64,000 nt of DNA, from assembly GCA_038748065.1 (NCBI GenBank), contig JBCDJG010000008.1:1-64000 (forward strand). Reading direction: 5' to 3'. Positions 8,887 to 17,398 of the stretch are shown here, in pieces. The notes under the pieces are model-generated. The model did no database searches. It was not told the DNA's origin and was given only the letters and a program-made list of their open reading frames with translations. Position 1 is the stretch's first letter, and each line of letters begins with the position of its first letter. Both the position numbers and the translations under genes were made by a program. The DNA comes from JBCDJG01 sp038748065. Its GTDB lineage: Bacteria > Pseudomonadota > Gammaproteobacteria > Pseudomonadales > Halieaceae.

Positions 8887-9540
8887 ATGCGCATTTCTCA
8901 CAAACACCGATTCGTCTTCTTCGCACTGCCCAAAGCTGGGTCATCAAGCGTCCGGCAGCTGCTCGAGCCGTGGGCCGACCTGCATGCACCCAAGAACTTC
9001 TTTCATCGCAGCGAGGAAAATCCGTTTTATCCTCACATCACGCCCAAAGAAGCCAAGCCGCTGTTCCTGGCTCGCGGATGGGACTTCGACGCGTATCGCA
9101 AGTTCGCACTGACACGCAATCCCTGGGACAGAGCGGTTTCTTTGTACCGCCACGTGAAGCAGGCCGATCCCACAACGCCTGAATTCAAGCAATGGTTGAG
9201 AACCACCGAGGCCCGCGGTCGGGGCGGTGGCGGCGGCCCCTGGGAGCGTTGGCGACAGTATGGTGCCTGGTCCGCTACGTACTTTTTGTCGGACAGGAAC
9301 GACGAATGCCTGGTGGACCACACGATCAGACTGGAAGACATCGAGTCCGAGCTCCTGCCCTACCTGCGTTCACTGGGCATTTCCGTTGCAGAGGATTGCT
9401 CAGTTCCGCATGCAAACACTCGCGGCCATGGCGAGGACTACCGCCCCTGGTACGACCAGGAATCAGCTGGCTGGATCTCCCGGCGATACCGGGATGACAT
9501 CGAGCGTTGGCACTATGTCTTCGACACAGTCTCCATCTAA
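8887..9540 (+). CDS. Sulfotransferase family 2-like protein (5 of 5)
   Basis: 217 residues. The 5'-PAPS loop FFALPKAGSSSVRQLL at residues 11-26 and the 3'-phosphate motif FALTRNPWDRAVSLYRHVK near residue 76 match the carbohydrate (family 2, chondroitin/HNK-1-like) sulfotransferases. Its last 78 bases overlap the 3' end of the convergent glycosyltransferase gene on the other strand. Both reading frames look genuine there: this one keeps the family-typical final helix (RRYRDDIERW). It probably forms an operon with the GT4 gene just before it. Confidence 0.82.
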   Translation: MRISHKHRFVFFALPKAGSSSVRQLLEPWADLHAPKNFFHRSEENPFYPHITPKEAKPLFLARGWDFDAYRKFALTRNPWDRAVSLYRHVKQADPTTPEFKQWLRTTEARGRGGGGGPWERWRQYGAWSATYFLSDRNDECLVDHTIRLEDIESELLPYLRSLGISVAEDCSVPHANTRGHGEDYRPWYDQESAGWISRRYRDDIERWHYVFDTVSI

Positions 9541-10650
9541 CATGGCAGAAACCAGTGCCGTCAAAGGGGCCAGAGCCTTCGGCCACGTCCATTGCTCACG
9601 AATATGCGCCGATAGCGCGAGCGCATCCGCTTTTCGCCTGGAGTAAGCCACCACCATTTCCTGCAGTTTTGCGATTAGTTGAGCTTCCTCAATACAGTAG
9701 TAGCCATCCCTGCCGGGCGCGCACGGGTTTGCAGGCGGCACCGCGTTCAGAGGGCTTATCCAGTCGGGTCTCAAAGTATCCATCAAACCCGAATGAATGG
9801 GTGCGATAACCGGGGTCCCGCAGGCCAGCGACTGCAGGGGAATCAGGCCGAAACCCTCGCCACGAGTGGGATGTACGGTGCAATGCACCTCTGAGTAAAT
9901 CGACGCAAAGTCCGTGGTTGGTAGATCCTGTGTAGGCTCCACTCGGATAGTTGGAATGCCCTCTGTAAGACCCGCCTCCTTCAGGACAGATAAGACGGCT
10001 TCCGGATCGCCCACTCGAAGGCGCAACTCAATATCGGGTTCATCGGGGAATGCTCGCTTGAACGCTCTAACCAGAACATCCGTGCCCTTGCGCTCGAAGA
10101 ATGCTCTGCCCAGAGCGTTGTAGAAAATGAAGGGCTTTGCGGGTAGCTCAATACCGGTCGGGCGATATTCCGGCTCGACACCATGGGGAACGACAAGCGC
10201 AGGGCGTGTTACGCCCGAACGGCGAAAAACATCGCGACAGAATGTCGAGGGAAACACGAGCACATCGAAACGGTTGGCTATGCGAACCCAACGATCCGGT
10301 ATGAAATGCGTTTCGCAGACGAAGGCTCCGATGGTCATAGAGTGCAGGAACAAACCATGCGGAACGGTCTCCGGTATGCCCCAATACAGGGCGATCGGTG
10401 CCTCACAATTCAAGCCCACATAGGGTGCCAGTTCCACGGTAAGCGGCTGGTTTCCGTTAGTGCTGTGTAGCGCCAGGCCGCCAGGCAAATCTTTCAGCAC
10501 CATGGCGACCTGTCGGCAGACATTGGCAATCGAGGAACAGCCCTTAAACATGCCAAACATCTGGACCTTAGCCCTGGAATTTGTATCCCCCGTGAAAGGA
10601 TAAGCGTCAGTTGACGGGACCTGCAGTGTATGTGTGGCGCTAGCTTTCAA
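9463..10650 (-). CDS. Glycosyltransferase, GT4 family
   Basis: Up to 395 residues. The second Rossmann domain is clear: ALVVPHGVEPEYRP linker, FIFYNALGRAFFERKGTDVL, then VHPTRGEGFGLIPLQSLACGTPVIAP, a textbook GT4 donor site. The start is uncertain. TTG at 10650 keeps the first beta strand (KVQMFGMF) but lacks a ribosome-binding site. ATG at 10560 has AAGG five bases upstream but cuts into that strand. The 3' end overlaps the convergent sulfotransferase gene by 78 bases. Likely a retaining glycosyltransferase of the surface glycan. Confidence 0.85.
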   Translation of the reverse strand: MKASATHTLQVPSTDAYPFTGDTNSRAKVQMFGMFKGCSSIANVCRQVAMVLKDLPGGLALHSTNGNQPLTVELAPYVGLNCEAPIALYWGIPETVPHGLFLHSMTIGAFVCETHFIPDRWVRIANRFDVLVFPSTFCRDVFRRSGVTRPALVVPHGVEPEYRPTGIELPAKPFIFYNALGRAFFERKGTDVLVRAFKRAFPDEPDIELRLRVGDPEAVLSVLKEAGLTEGIPTIRVEPTQDLPTTDFASIYSEVHCTVHPTRGEGFGLIPLQSLACGTPVIAPIHSGLMDTLRPDWISPLNAVPPANPCAPGRDGYYCIEEAQLIAKLQEMVVAYSRRKADALALSAHIREQWTWPKALAPLTALVSAMLDGDCVEDIVPTLDVIPVSPGDPAS

Positions 10651-10730
10651 TCTGGGTCACACAAGGTGGGGTCGCAGCAAGTTGTGACTGGTGCTATTCT
10701 CACGGAGTCATCAAACCTATCGGGAGTAGC

Positions 10731-11036
10731 ATGAAATTTTTGCTGCGCAACGCGAAACCACGAAACACGCATCGGCCTCTTGCGCTTTTCGCTTTGTTAA
10801 CCTGCTTGCTTGCCATGCCTCTCTCTGCTCAGAGCCCGACACCGGGTTTCGGTGGGGTCTTTTTCGTTCAGGCTGAGGGTACCATCGAACTGACGTTTTC
10901 CGATGATGTGAACGACAACATGACTCCAGAACAGTCAATACCGGTTATGAGCCCGGTCGGTGTCGCGGTACTTGCTCTGGGCCTGGCGCTGGCGGGGGGC
11001 CTCGTTGTGAGGCGCCGCCGCTCTGCTGTTGCGTAA
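10731..11036 (+). CDS. Small secreted protein with IPTL-CTERM-like sorting tail
   Basis: 101 residues with GGGAG upstream of the ATG. A signal peptide spans about residues 1-34 (basic n-region, hydrophobic core, cleavage near LSAQS). A short acidic mature part (SDDVNDNM) is followed by a C-terminal tail: IPVMSP, a hydrophobic helix, then RRRR. This tripartite tail matches exosortase/PEP-CTERM-type sorting signals, closest to the IPTL variant, although the family-typical Thr-Leu and Trp are missing. The mature part is only some 30 residues, so it may be a surface peptide anchored or released by exosortase. Confidence 0.65.
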   Translation: MKFLLRNAKPRNTHRPLALFALLTCLLAMPLSAQSPTPGFGGVFFVQAEGTIELTFSDDVNDNMTPEQSIPVMSPVGVAVLALGLALAGGLVVRRRRSAVA

Positions 11037-11306
11037 ACCGCGCTACCTGGGTGTCACTGCCTGAAATACCGCCCTCCCCTCTGAGAAAAAGTGAACCATA
11101 TGCGTGCCTTTTCCCATGCCAGGCAGGCAAACGCTCCCCAATCTGGGGCATACCTGCGCTCCTCTGGCTAGCCATTCTTCGAGAAGCTGCGATAAGCCCC
11201 TGATTTTACTGGCCATCCGTATTCTGGAATGAGAATTGCTGCTAACACTTGTGACCCTTACAACTAACTCTCCATGCCCGGATTGATATAGACCGGAATC
11301 GCGCAT

Positions 11307-12518
11307 ATGCCTGAGTCTGTCACACTAATACGCCACGCACGGGTAATCGACCCTGCCAACCAGCGCGATGGCCTTAACGACGTCGCCATACAAGGCAGCA
11401 AGATCATCGCGATCGGCCCAGACCTGCTCAGCACCTACCCAGAGGCCGTGAGAATTGATGCAAGCGGCAAAATCCTCTGCCCGGGCCTGATAGATATGCA
11501 CGTGCATGTGATGACGGGCTTCGGTGACTTCTGCCTACCCCCAGATTTTGTGGGGGTCGACAGCGGCGTCACCACAGTGGTTGATGCGGGCACCAGCAGT
11601 ACCTCGCTGTTCGACATGGCCAGGAAAGGGGTTATCGATCAGCCGGACGTGAAAACGCGCGTGCTCGCGTTCATGGACCCGTGCAAGATCTACATCGCAA
11701 CATCAGACTTCATCTGCCACAAGCTGCGCATTGCCGATAATGAAAACAACCTGGATCTTGAGCTGACCAAGCAGGTTGTAGAGGCGCATCGTGACGTCAT
11801 CGTCGGTTTTAAGGTCAGGGCGACGTCAACAGAGCGCAGTGGGCCGATGAGCAGCCCCTTCCTCGACGCTGCACTGAGTGTGTCGGATGACCTACCCATC
11901 ATGGTCCATTTTGGTGGCTTTCCGCATACGCCGGTCATACCCGCGCTTAACGTACTTAACGCGCTCCGCCCGGGCGATATCGTAACCCACGCATTCCGAG
12001 CAGGCTCGGGCATTCTGGACGAGCATAACCAGCCACGGCCCGACTACGTGGCTGCCTATGAGCGCGGCGTCGTAATGGACGTGGGCCACTCCTCCGGTGA
12101 CTTTCATATCGGCACAGCCGGGCACCTGATTGACTTGGGCTACAAGCCCACCACCATCTCGACGGATCTCAACGCTTTCAACTTCGATGGGCCGGTGTTT
12201 ACGCTTACAGAAACCATGTCGAAACTCTGGAACCTTGGGCTGAGCTTGAACGAGGTCATCGCCATGGTCACCTCGCAGCCGGCTCAAACCTTACACCGCG
12301 CCAATTCGCTGGGTGCGCTCTGCGTTGGGAGAGAAGCAGATTTGACGATGCTAAGCATTGAAGAAGGCACCTTCAACTTCAGTGACGGCTTTGAAACCAT
12401 GGCGGCCACAAAACGCCTTGTAGCCGACGGCTGCTGGCGCGCGGGCGAGTGGCACGCCGCCAAACACCGCGGTGCGCCGCGAGTCTCCGAGCCCTTCGAC
12501 TATCAAGAGGCGGGATAG
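11307..12518 (+). CDS. Amidohydrolase/deacetylase-family metallohydrolase
   Basis: 403 residues with the full amidohydrolase signature: IDMHVHV metal site near residue 65, VGFKVRA with a likely carboxylated lysine, MVHFGG and VTHAF metal histidines, and STDLN with the catalytic Asp. The size and the dihydroorotase-like order fit the enamidase/deacetylase branch, which hydrolyses cyclic amides or N-acyl groups. The C-terminal beta sandwich ends with the usual KRLVADG. It is the first gene of an operon with a diiron protein gene two bases downstream and a rubredoxin. The substrate is unknown. Confidence 0.85.
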   Translation: MPESVTLIRHARVIDPANQRDGLNDVAIQGSKIIAIGPDLLSTYPEAVRIDASGKILCPGLIDMHVHVMTGFGDFCLPPDFVGVDSGVTTVVDAGTSSTSLFDMARKGVIDQPDVKTRVLAFMDPCKIYIATSDFICHKLRIADNENNLDLELTKQVVEAHRDVIVGFKVRATSTERSGPMSSPFLDAALSVSDDLPIMVHFGGFPHTPVIPALNVLNALRPGDIVTHAFRAGSGILDEHNQPRPDYVAAYERGVVMDVGHSSGDFHIGTAGHLIDLGYKPTTISTDLNAFNFDGPVFTLTETMSKLWNLGLSLNEVIAMVTSQPAQTLHRANSLGALCVGREADLTMLSIEEGTFNFSDGFETMAATKRLVADGCWRAGEWHAAKHRGAPRVSEPFDYQEAG

Positions 12519-12520
12519 GC

Positions 12521-13207
12521 ATGCAAAGCTCAGCGTCGTCAGAAAAAGACACATCCGTGCAAGACCCCAGAGCGTTCTATGAGGGCTTGGTCGACGAACT
12601 CTACGCGATGCGTGAGGCAGTTTCCGTTGAAGAGAAGTCTTTTGGCGGCGAACAGGTGATGCAAGGCCCCGAGCTGAGGGAGTGGCTCAAATTTCAGGCC
12701 TGGTACGAACAACAGGCGGCACATTTCATTGGCAGCTGGCTGCAACATACACACGAAGATGATGCCTTTATCGGCCTGTGCCAGCAGGTGGCGGACGAGG
12801 GTAAGCACTACAAGCTGCTGATATCGCATCTTCGCTCAATGGGAGACAGTTTGGCGGGCTGGCAGCCTGAACCTGAATACGTGGAATGGGTCGTCGACTT
12901 CTATGCCGATGGCAAAGACACGATCGAACGGGTAGCAGCTCATAACATCACCGGCGAGCTAGGCGCCTTGCAGGCCTTTGAAACACTAATGCCACGTATT
13001 CCAGCGGCGACGCAGCGTGTGCTGAATAAAATCCTGCCTGATGAGAAGTTCCATGTGCAACTGGGCCGCATGGTTGTGGAGCGCTATGCAACCACCGCTG
13101 ATGCTCAACAGCGCGTGCGTCAACGCGTTTTCAAGGCCTTTGAGTTAGAGCAGAAAGGCCGCATCGCATTCGATCGACGTATGCGCCAGGTTATGAGCAC
13201 CGCCTGA
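12521..13207 (+). CDS. Ferritin-like diiron protein (putative oxygenase or oxidase)
   Basis: About 228 residues from ATG at 12521, two bases after the amidohydrolase stop. The protein is helical with candidate diiron ligands on four helices: E63 and H68 (WYEQQAAH), E93-x-x-H96 (DEGKH), E146 (TGELGA) and E175-x-x-H178 (DEKFH). This matches ferritin-like diiron carboxylate enzymes rather than storage ferritin. The downstream gene is a rubredoxin whose ATG overlaps this stop (TGATG), so electron delivery to the diiron centre is a reasonable inference. Neither product nor substrate can be named. Confidence 0.75.
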   Translation: MQSSASSEKDTSVQDPRAFYEGLVDELYAMREAVSVEEKSFGGEQVMQGPELREWLKFQAWYEQQAAHFIGSWLQHTHEDDAFIGLCQQVADEGKHYKLLISHLRSMGDSLAGWQPEPEYVEWVVDFYADGKDTIERVAAHNITGELGALQAFETLMPRIPAATQRVLNKILPDEKFHVQLGRMVVERYATTADAQQRVRQRVFKAFELEQKGRIAFDRRMRQVMSTA

Positions 13208-13401
13208 TGTCGACTCGCTTGAACGCGGCCCTGGGCGAACGCGCCTGGGTTTGTGTCGTTTGCGGTTTCATTTACCAGGAAAAGGAAGGCATTCCCGAAG
13301 ACGGTATTGCACCGGGCACGCCCTGGGAAGAGGTCGATGACGACTGGATGTGCCCAAAGTGCGGTGTAACAAAGTCGGATTTTGTGCTTCTCACGCTCTA
13401 A
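13207..13401 (+). CDS. Rubredoxin
   Basis: 64 residues with two iron-binding pairs, C16-x2-C19-G and C49-P-x-C52-G, plus the conserved acidic middle (EDGIAPGTPWEEVDDDW). This is a standard single-domain rubredoxin with a short N-terminal extension. Its start codon overlaps the stop of the diiron protein gene by one base (TGATG), which implies translational coupling. Rubredoxins carry single electrons to diiron oxygenases and hydroxylases, and the neighbouring diiron protein is the obvious partner. No rubredoxin reductase is in the window. Confidence 0.96.
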   Translation: MSTRLNAALGERAWVCVVCGFIYQEKEGIPEDGIAPGTPWEEVDDDWMCPKCGVTKSDFVLLTL

Positions 13402-13422
13402 TTAGCTCTTACTCTCTGTTCA

Positions 13423-14238
13423 TTAGGGCTGAATAAATGCCTGAGTGCGATACAACAACCTCGGCGAATCCGCATAGCCCCCTAGACTGCGATGCATCAC
13501 CGACGTGTTATCCCAGATCAGCAAATCACCGGCCCGCCAATCATGCGCGTAAGTGTTTCGCGGTGTATCAATTACCTCAAATAAAGCAGTCAGAATCGAG
13601 CGGGACTCACTGTCCGAAAGGCCGTGAATCTTCGTGGTGGGATAATTAACGTAAAGACCCATGCGCCCGGTCTCAAGGTGTTGGTGAACCAGTCTGTGAT
13701 AGGCATCGGGCAGATACTCATCCGGGGAGGCGACCTCAAAGTCCGGGATGGCCGCGCAGGATGACAAGAATTGCAGGTCACTGATGCGCGACTTTAACGC
13801 TTTACCAAGACTATCGTAGGCATTCCGCAGGTCAGCGAAGCCGGTCTGCCCCCCCTCATCGGGCACCTTTACGGAATACAGAAAATTAAAAATATAGTTT
13901 TGCCCCGGCTGCCAGAAATCGCCATCAACATGCCAATACTCCGCCGCTTGGTGCCCCTTAATCAGGGTGCCATCCGGCCTAAGGTTAGAAACCCTGGCCA
14001 ACTCTGGGTAGGCATCGAGGGTATTGTTAAAGCGCAGGCCTGCCGGCAACAGCACGGGCTCGCCAAAGCGACGTGTCAGTGTAATCAGGTCCTCGATATC
14101 GAGACGCTGATTCCTCAGGCAAACAACGCCGTGCTCGGGTACCGCACGCCGGAGCTCCAGGTACTGCTCGTCGCTCATCGATTTCAGGTCGAAGGCTGGC
14201 AAAGTGAATCCCATCATGAGCTGCGACTCAGGCCTCAT
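13423..14238 (-). CDS. TauD/TfdA-family Fe(II)/2-oxoglutarate dioxygenase
   Basis: About 271 residues. The facial-triad motif is W-H103-V-D105 (EYWHVDGDF), with the distal His in SVMHRSLGGY and the 2-oxoglutarate-binding Arg in SPRLLYRTQ. Length and motif spacing fit TauD/TfdA dioxygenases, which hydroxylate small acids and trigger release of sulfite, phenol or amine. The chosen ATG at 14238 overlaps the upstream amidohydrolase stop by eleven bases; ATG codons at 14217 and 14214 are alternatives. It is probably the second gene of a two-gene operon with that amidohydrolase. Confidence 0.87.
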   Translation of the reverse strand: MRPESQLMMGFTLPAFDLKSMSDEQYLELRRAVPEHGVVCLRNQRLDIEDLITLTRRFGEPVLLPAGLRFNNTLDAYPELARVSNLRPDGTLIKGHQAAEYWHVDGDFWQPGQNYIFNFLYSVKVPDEGGQTGFADLRNAYDSLGKALKSRISDLQFLSSCAAIPDFEVASPDEYLPDAYHRLVHQHLETGRMGLYVNYPTTKIHGLSDSESRSILTALFEVIDTPRNTYAHDWRAGDLLIWDNTSVMHRSLGGYADSPRLLYRTQAFIQP

Positions 14239-15580
14239 CCACCATCGGGATGCCGGCGACCTTTTCTCGGCGGCTCAGCAAGGAGAGCGTCTGGCTGTGT
14301 GTGGCCTCTAAAGCCGCAGCCTCGTCCAGGGTCAGCACCTCGCCCTGGCCTATGAGTTGCCTACCCTGCACATAAACGTCTACAACATCAGAGGCTCGCG
14401 CAGCAAACACCAGATTCCAAAGCACCGGGTCGTGCCCCTCTGAGGGGGCAACGGGCAGCATGTGAGGCTGCCACAGATCCAGAGTGATTAGATCGGCCTG
14501 CTTCCCCACCTCGAGAGAGCCCACCTCTGTGTCAATGCCGAGCAGCCGAGCGCCGCCAATTGTCGCCATGCCGATGGCCTCTTCTGCGCTAATGGCCGTG
14601 GCGTCAAGATGGGTGACTTTTTGCAGGAGTGAGCCGAACTTCATGCACTCGAACATGCTCACAGAATTGTTGGAGATACCGCCGTCCGTACCCAGACCCA
14701 CGTTAACGCCCGCTTGCCTGAACTCGTCCAGCGGTGCGGGGCCGGATGCCAGCTTCATATTACTCACCGGGCAATGGGCTACTCCCGTGCCCGTCTCTGC
14801 GAGACTGTTAATCTCGACATCATCCAGCCACACGCAATGCGCAAGCACGGAGCCCGGCTTGAGAATGCCCCACTCCCGGAACTTTTGAACGGGTCGATCA
14901 CCGAATAACTCAATAACGGCATCTACCTCCTCCTGCTGCTCACTGGTGTGGGCGTGGATCCTGACCCCGTATTGGTCAGACAGATCACGGCAGGCGCGGA
15001 ACATAGACTCCGAACAGTAGGTGATATGTTCCAGCCCTGCCCAGACCTTTATGCGGCCATTCTGGGTATCGTGGTGATCCCTGATCGCCTGTTCGCTTGA
15101 TTCCAGCGTCTCAAAAAAGTGCTTCGTCGGGTGGTTTGCCGCATAGGGGACGAGGTGAACGCGCATGCCCAGATCGGTGGCGGCACGGGCGCCCATAGGT
15201 AGGAAACGGTACATATCCATGACACAGGTGGTACCGCCCTTCAGCGCTTCCAAATAATTCACTAAACAGGCGTAATACGCATCTTCCGCGGTGAGCACCT
15301 GGTGCTCGCGCTGATACTCGGGCAACCAGTCCATGAGCTGAGCATTTTCGGAGAAGCCCTTGAGCAGGCTGGAGTGCGAGTGCACGTCAATCAGGCCAGG
15401 CAGCACCGCCAGTTTTCCCTGGCCATCGGTCACGGTCGCGCCCTCGGGTACGTCAAGCGAAGCGCTGTGCCCAACGGCCAGAATCTGGTCTTCGTCAAAT
15501 ACGATGGTGCCGGGGCTGAAGCAAGTGAAAGTTGCGTCCACCGTGTAAATGCGTGCGTTGGTTATGGCGTGTAGGGCCAT
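14228..15580 (-). CDS. Amidohydrolase, SAH/MTA deaminase or chlorohydrolase-like
   Basis: 450 residues from ATG at 15580, chosen because CGGAG precedes it and the upstream extension has no family similarity. Metal and catalytic motifs follow in order: LIDVHSHS, the HITYCSE block, IHAHTSEQ, AHCVWL, AHCPVSNMKLASG and GLGTDGGISNN. This is the ATZ/TRZ/SAH-deaminase branch, whose members deaminate adenosine derivatives, guanine or triazines. A TauD-type oxygenase follows in the same operon. The pairing suggests catabolism of a nitrogen-containing compound, with the substrate open. Confidence 0.88.
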   Translation of the reverse strand: MALHAITNARIYTVDATFTCFSPGTIVFDEDQILAVGHSASLDVPEGATVTDGQGKLAVLPGLIDVHSHSSLLKGFSENAQLMDWLPEYQREHQVLTAEDAYYACLVNYLEALKGGTTCVMDMYRFLPMGARAATDLGMRVHLVPYAANHPTKHFFETLESSEQAIRDHHDTQNGRIKVWAGLEHITYCSESMFRACRDLSDQYGVRIHAHTSEQQEEVDAVIELFGDRPVQKFREWGILKPGSVLAHCVWLDDVEINSLAETGTGVAHCPVSNMKLASGPAPLDEFRQAGVNVGLGTDGGISNNSVSMFECMKFGSLLQKVTHLDATAISAEEAIGMATIGGARLLGIDTEVGSLEVGKQADLITLDLWQPHMLPVAPSEGHDPVLWNLVFAARASDVVDVYVQGRQLIGQGEVLTLDEAAALEATHSQTLSLLSRREKVAGIPMVDEA

Positions 15581-15875
15581 AGTCTTGCTCCGACGTGACT
15601 CAGGGATTATTGGAGAATTACGTGCAAAATTTAAGCCAGCCGTCCTGGCCTGACGCAAGCACCTGCGCCACATATCGAAAAAGCCCATAGACGCCGCACA
15701 TCGGCTGCCGGGGCTCTTACTGATCCAAGCGCTGGCCCATCTGATCTGATATGTCCAAGCTCCCGAACAGAGCCCTCTCGGCCGGCCACATTCATGCTCT
15801 ATACTCCATTTCGTCTGCTGCTCATGCCCGGAAACCACTCTACAGGCAAGTGTTATCTTGAGACTTCGTTCGATA

Positions 15876-17315
15876 ATGCGGTTCTTAATGCTTCTGCTCT
15901 TTGCGGCCATGGGCGCAGCTATCTACTTCTTGAGCACGCTGACCGTCCTTTACGACATTGACAGGGCAGGCTATCGCGCTATTTTTGCCTGCTCAAGCAC
16001 GTTCATCTCAGGTCGTTCCCTTGAACAAATTGAAGCATTTGAGCTGACGGAAAGCGCCTTCGACCTTCCTATTCGCGTCTCGAAGACTTTTCCAATCGCA
16101 ATAGATCGTGAAATGCGAACCGCGTCTGTGCCCTTCGACCCATCAAGGCCCCCGGTGCGAGCCGGATTCAGGGAGGGGATCGGCTGCAGTCTGCTGCCCT
16201 ACGGCGCGCCAAAAAGCGCCGTCGCGAAACTGCCTCGCCTGTCAAAAGCGCGGCCCGCTTCTGACAAAGGCAATGATCACTGGCATGATCGCGGCCCATT
16301 ACAAGCCATTCCCATCGAACCAGACTACGCCGATGCGCTGGCGAGCGTCGTCAACGGCGCCTTCGAGCGCGACGCCTACGGCGAAGGCGTTCGCACCGTG
16401 GGTGTGGTAGTGATCCACCGGGATCACGTGGTGAAGGAACAGTATCGCGACGGGTTTGGCCCACGTATTCAGTACCGTACCTGGTCTACCGCCAAGAGCC
16501 TGACCAACGCCGTGATAGGCGTAGCCATTAAAGACGGCGTGTTGCCGGGCGTTGACTCCCCTGCCCTTATCCCCCATTGGCAGACGCCAGCGGACTCCAG
16601 GCGCACCATCAGCCTGGAAAACTTGCTGCACATGGCCAGTGGTCTGAGGACCTACTACAACGAGGAAAGTGGCTCCAGATCATTCGCAGCCTATTGGATG
16701 GGCGTCGATTCAGCAGCGGACGCAGCATCCCTTGAGAGTCTTCATCCGGCAGGCTCAGTGTGGCATTACTCAAACTACGATACGCTGCTCCTGCTGCTCT
16801 CGCTAAAAACTGCCCTGGGCGACGATCAGGCGTATCTGGATTTTCCTTACGAACGCCTGTTCGACCGCATTGGCATGCACGACACCTTTGCTGAGACGGA
16901 CTCCGCCGGCAATTATCTGATGAGCAGCCAGGTGTACACCACGGCCCGGGATCTGGCTCGCTTCGGCTACCTATACCTGCAAGATGGTATTTGGGGCAGC
17001 GAGCGCATATTGCCTGAGGGTTGGGTGGATTACAGCTGTACGGCCACTACAGCCAAGGGCGACAAGCGGTCGGTGATGTATGGCGCGCAGTGGTGGCTGG
17101 CCGACATACAATTCGATGCATCCGCTGGGCTAAAGGACCTGCGCCTGTGCTACACGAGCGGCGCACGAGGGCAACACATGGCTTTTGTGCCAGAACACGA
17201 TCTGGTTATCGTGCGTACTGGCATCGATAACATGCTAGGTGACGGCTTCTCAGAGCGGCAATTTTTTCAGGATGTCATCAGAGCCGTGGCTGGCAACACA
17301 TCCATAGCGCGGTAG
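15876..17315 (+). CDS. Membrane-anchored serine hydrolase, class C beta-lactamase fold
   Basis: About 479 residues from ATG at 15876; TTG at 15858 is an alternative. The N-terminus is a single hydrophobic anchor. A lead region with ACSSTFISGRSLEQI is shared in pattern with the paralogue at 55998 (VCSEMFVAGRSFEDL). The catalytic motif is S204-T-A-K207 (WSTAK), the Tyr motif is YSN near residue 296, and the third box is near YTSGARGQH. It belongs to the broad beta-lactamase/6-aminohexanoate-dimer-hydrolase/esterase group and likely acts in the periplasm on an amide or ester. It lies divergent to the deaminase-like gene. Confidence 0.85.
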   Translation: MRFLMLLLFAAMGAAIYFLSTLTVLYDIDRAGYRAIFACSSTFISGRSLEQIEAFELTESAFDLPIRVSKTFPIAIDREMRTASVPFDPSRPPVRAGFREGIGCSLLPYGAPKSAVAKLPRLSKARPASDKGNDHWHDRGPLQAIPIEPDYADALASVVNGAFERDAYGEGVRTVGVVVIHRDHVVKEQYRDGFGPRIQYRTWSTAKSLTNAVIGVAIKDGVLPGVDSPALIPHWQTPADSRRTISLENLLHMASGLRTYYNEESGSRSFAAYWMGVDSAADAASLESLHPAGSVWHYSNYDTLLLLLSLKTALGDDQAYLDFPYERLFDRIGMHDTFAETDSAGNYLMSSQVYTTARDLARFGYLYLQDGIWGSERILPEGWVDYSCTATTAKGDKRSVMYGAQWWLADIQFDASAGLKDLRLCYTSGARGQHMAFVPEHDLVIVRTGIDNMLGDGFSERQFFQDVIRAVAGNTSIAR

Positions 17316-17398
17316 CGAAGCTCACTGCGTATCGAGTTGGCTGTGCCCCCACGATGAAATTGATGCCGAGGGCCATGCGCGAGCGCGTTGGGCTGATA

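Noticed and set aside
17316..17398. Terminator between two convergent genes
   Set aside because: No stable hairpin with a T run was seen; convergent gene ends elsewhere also lack obvious ones.
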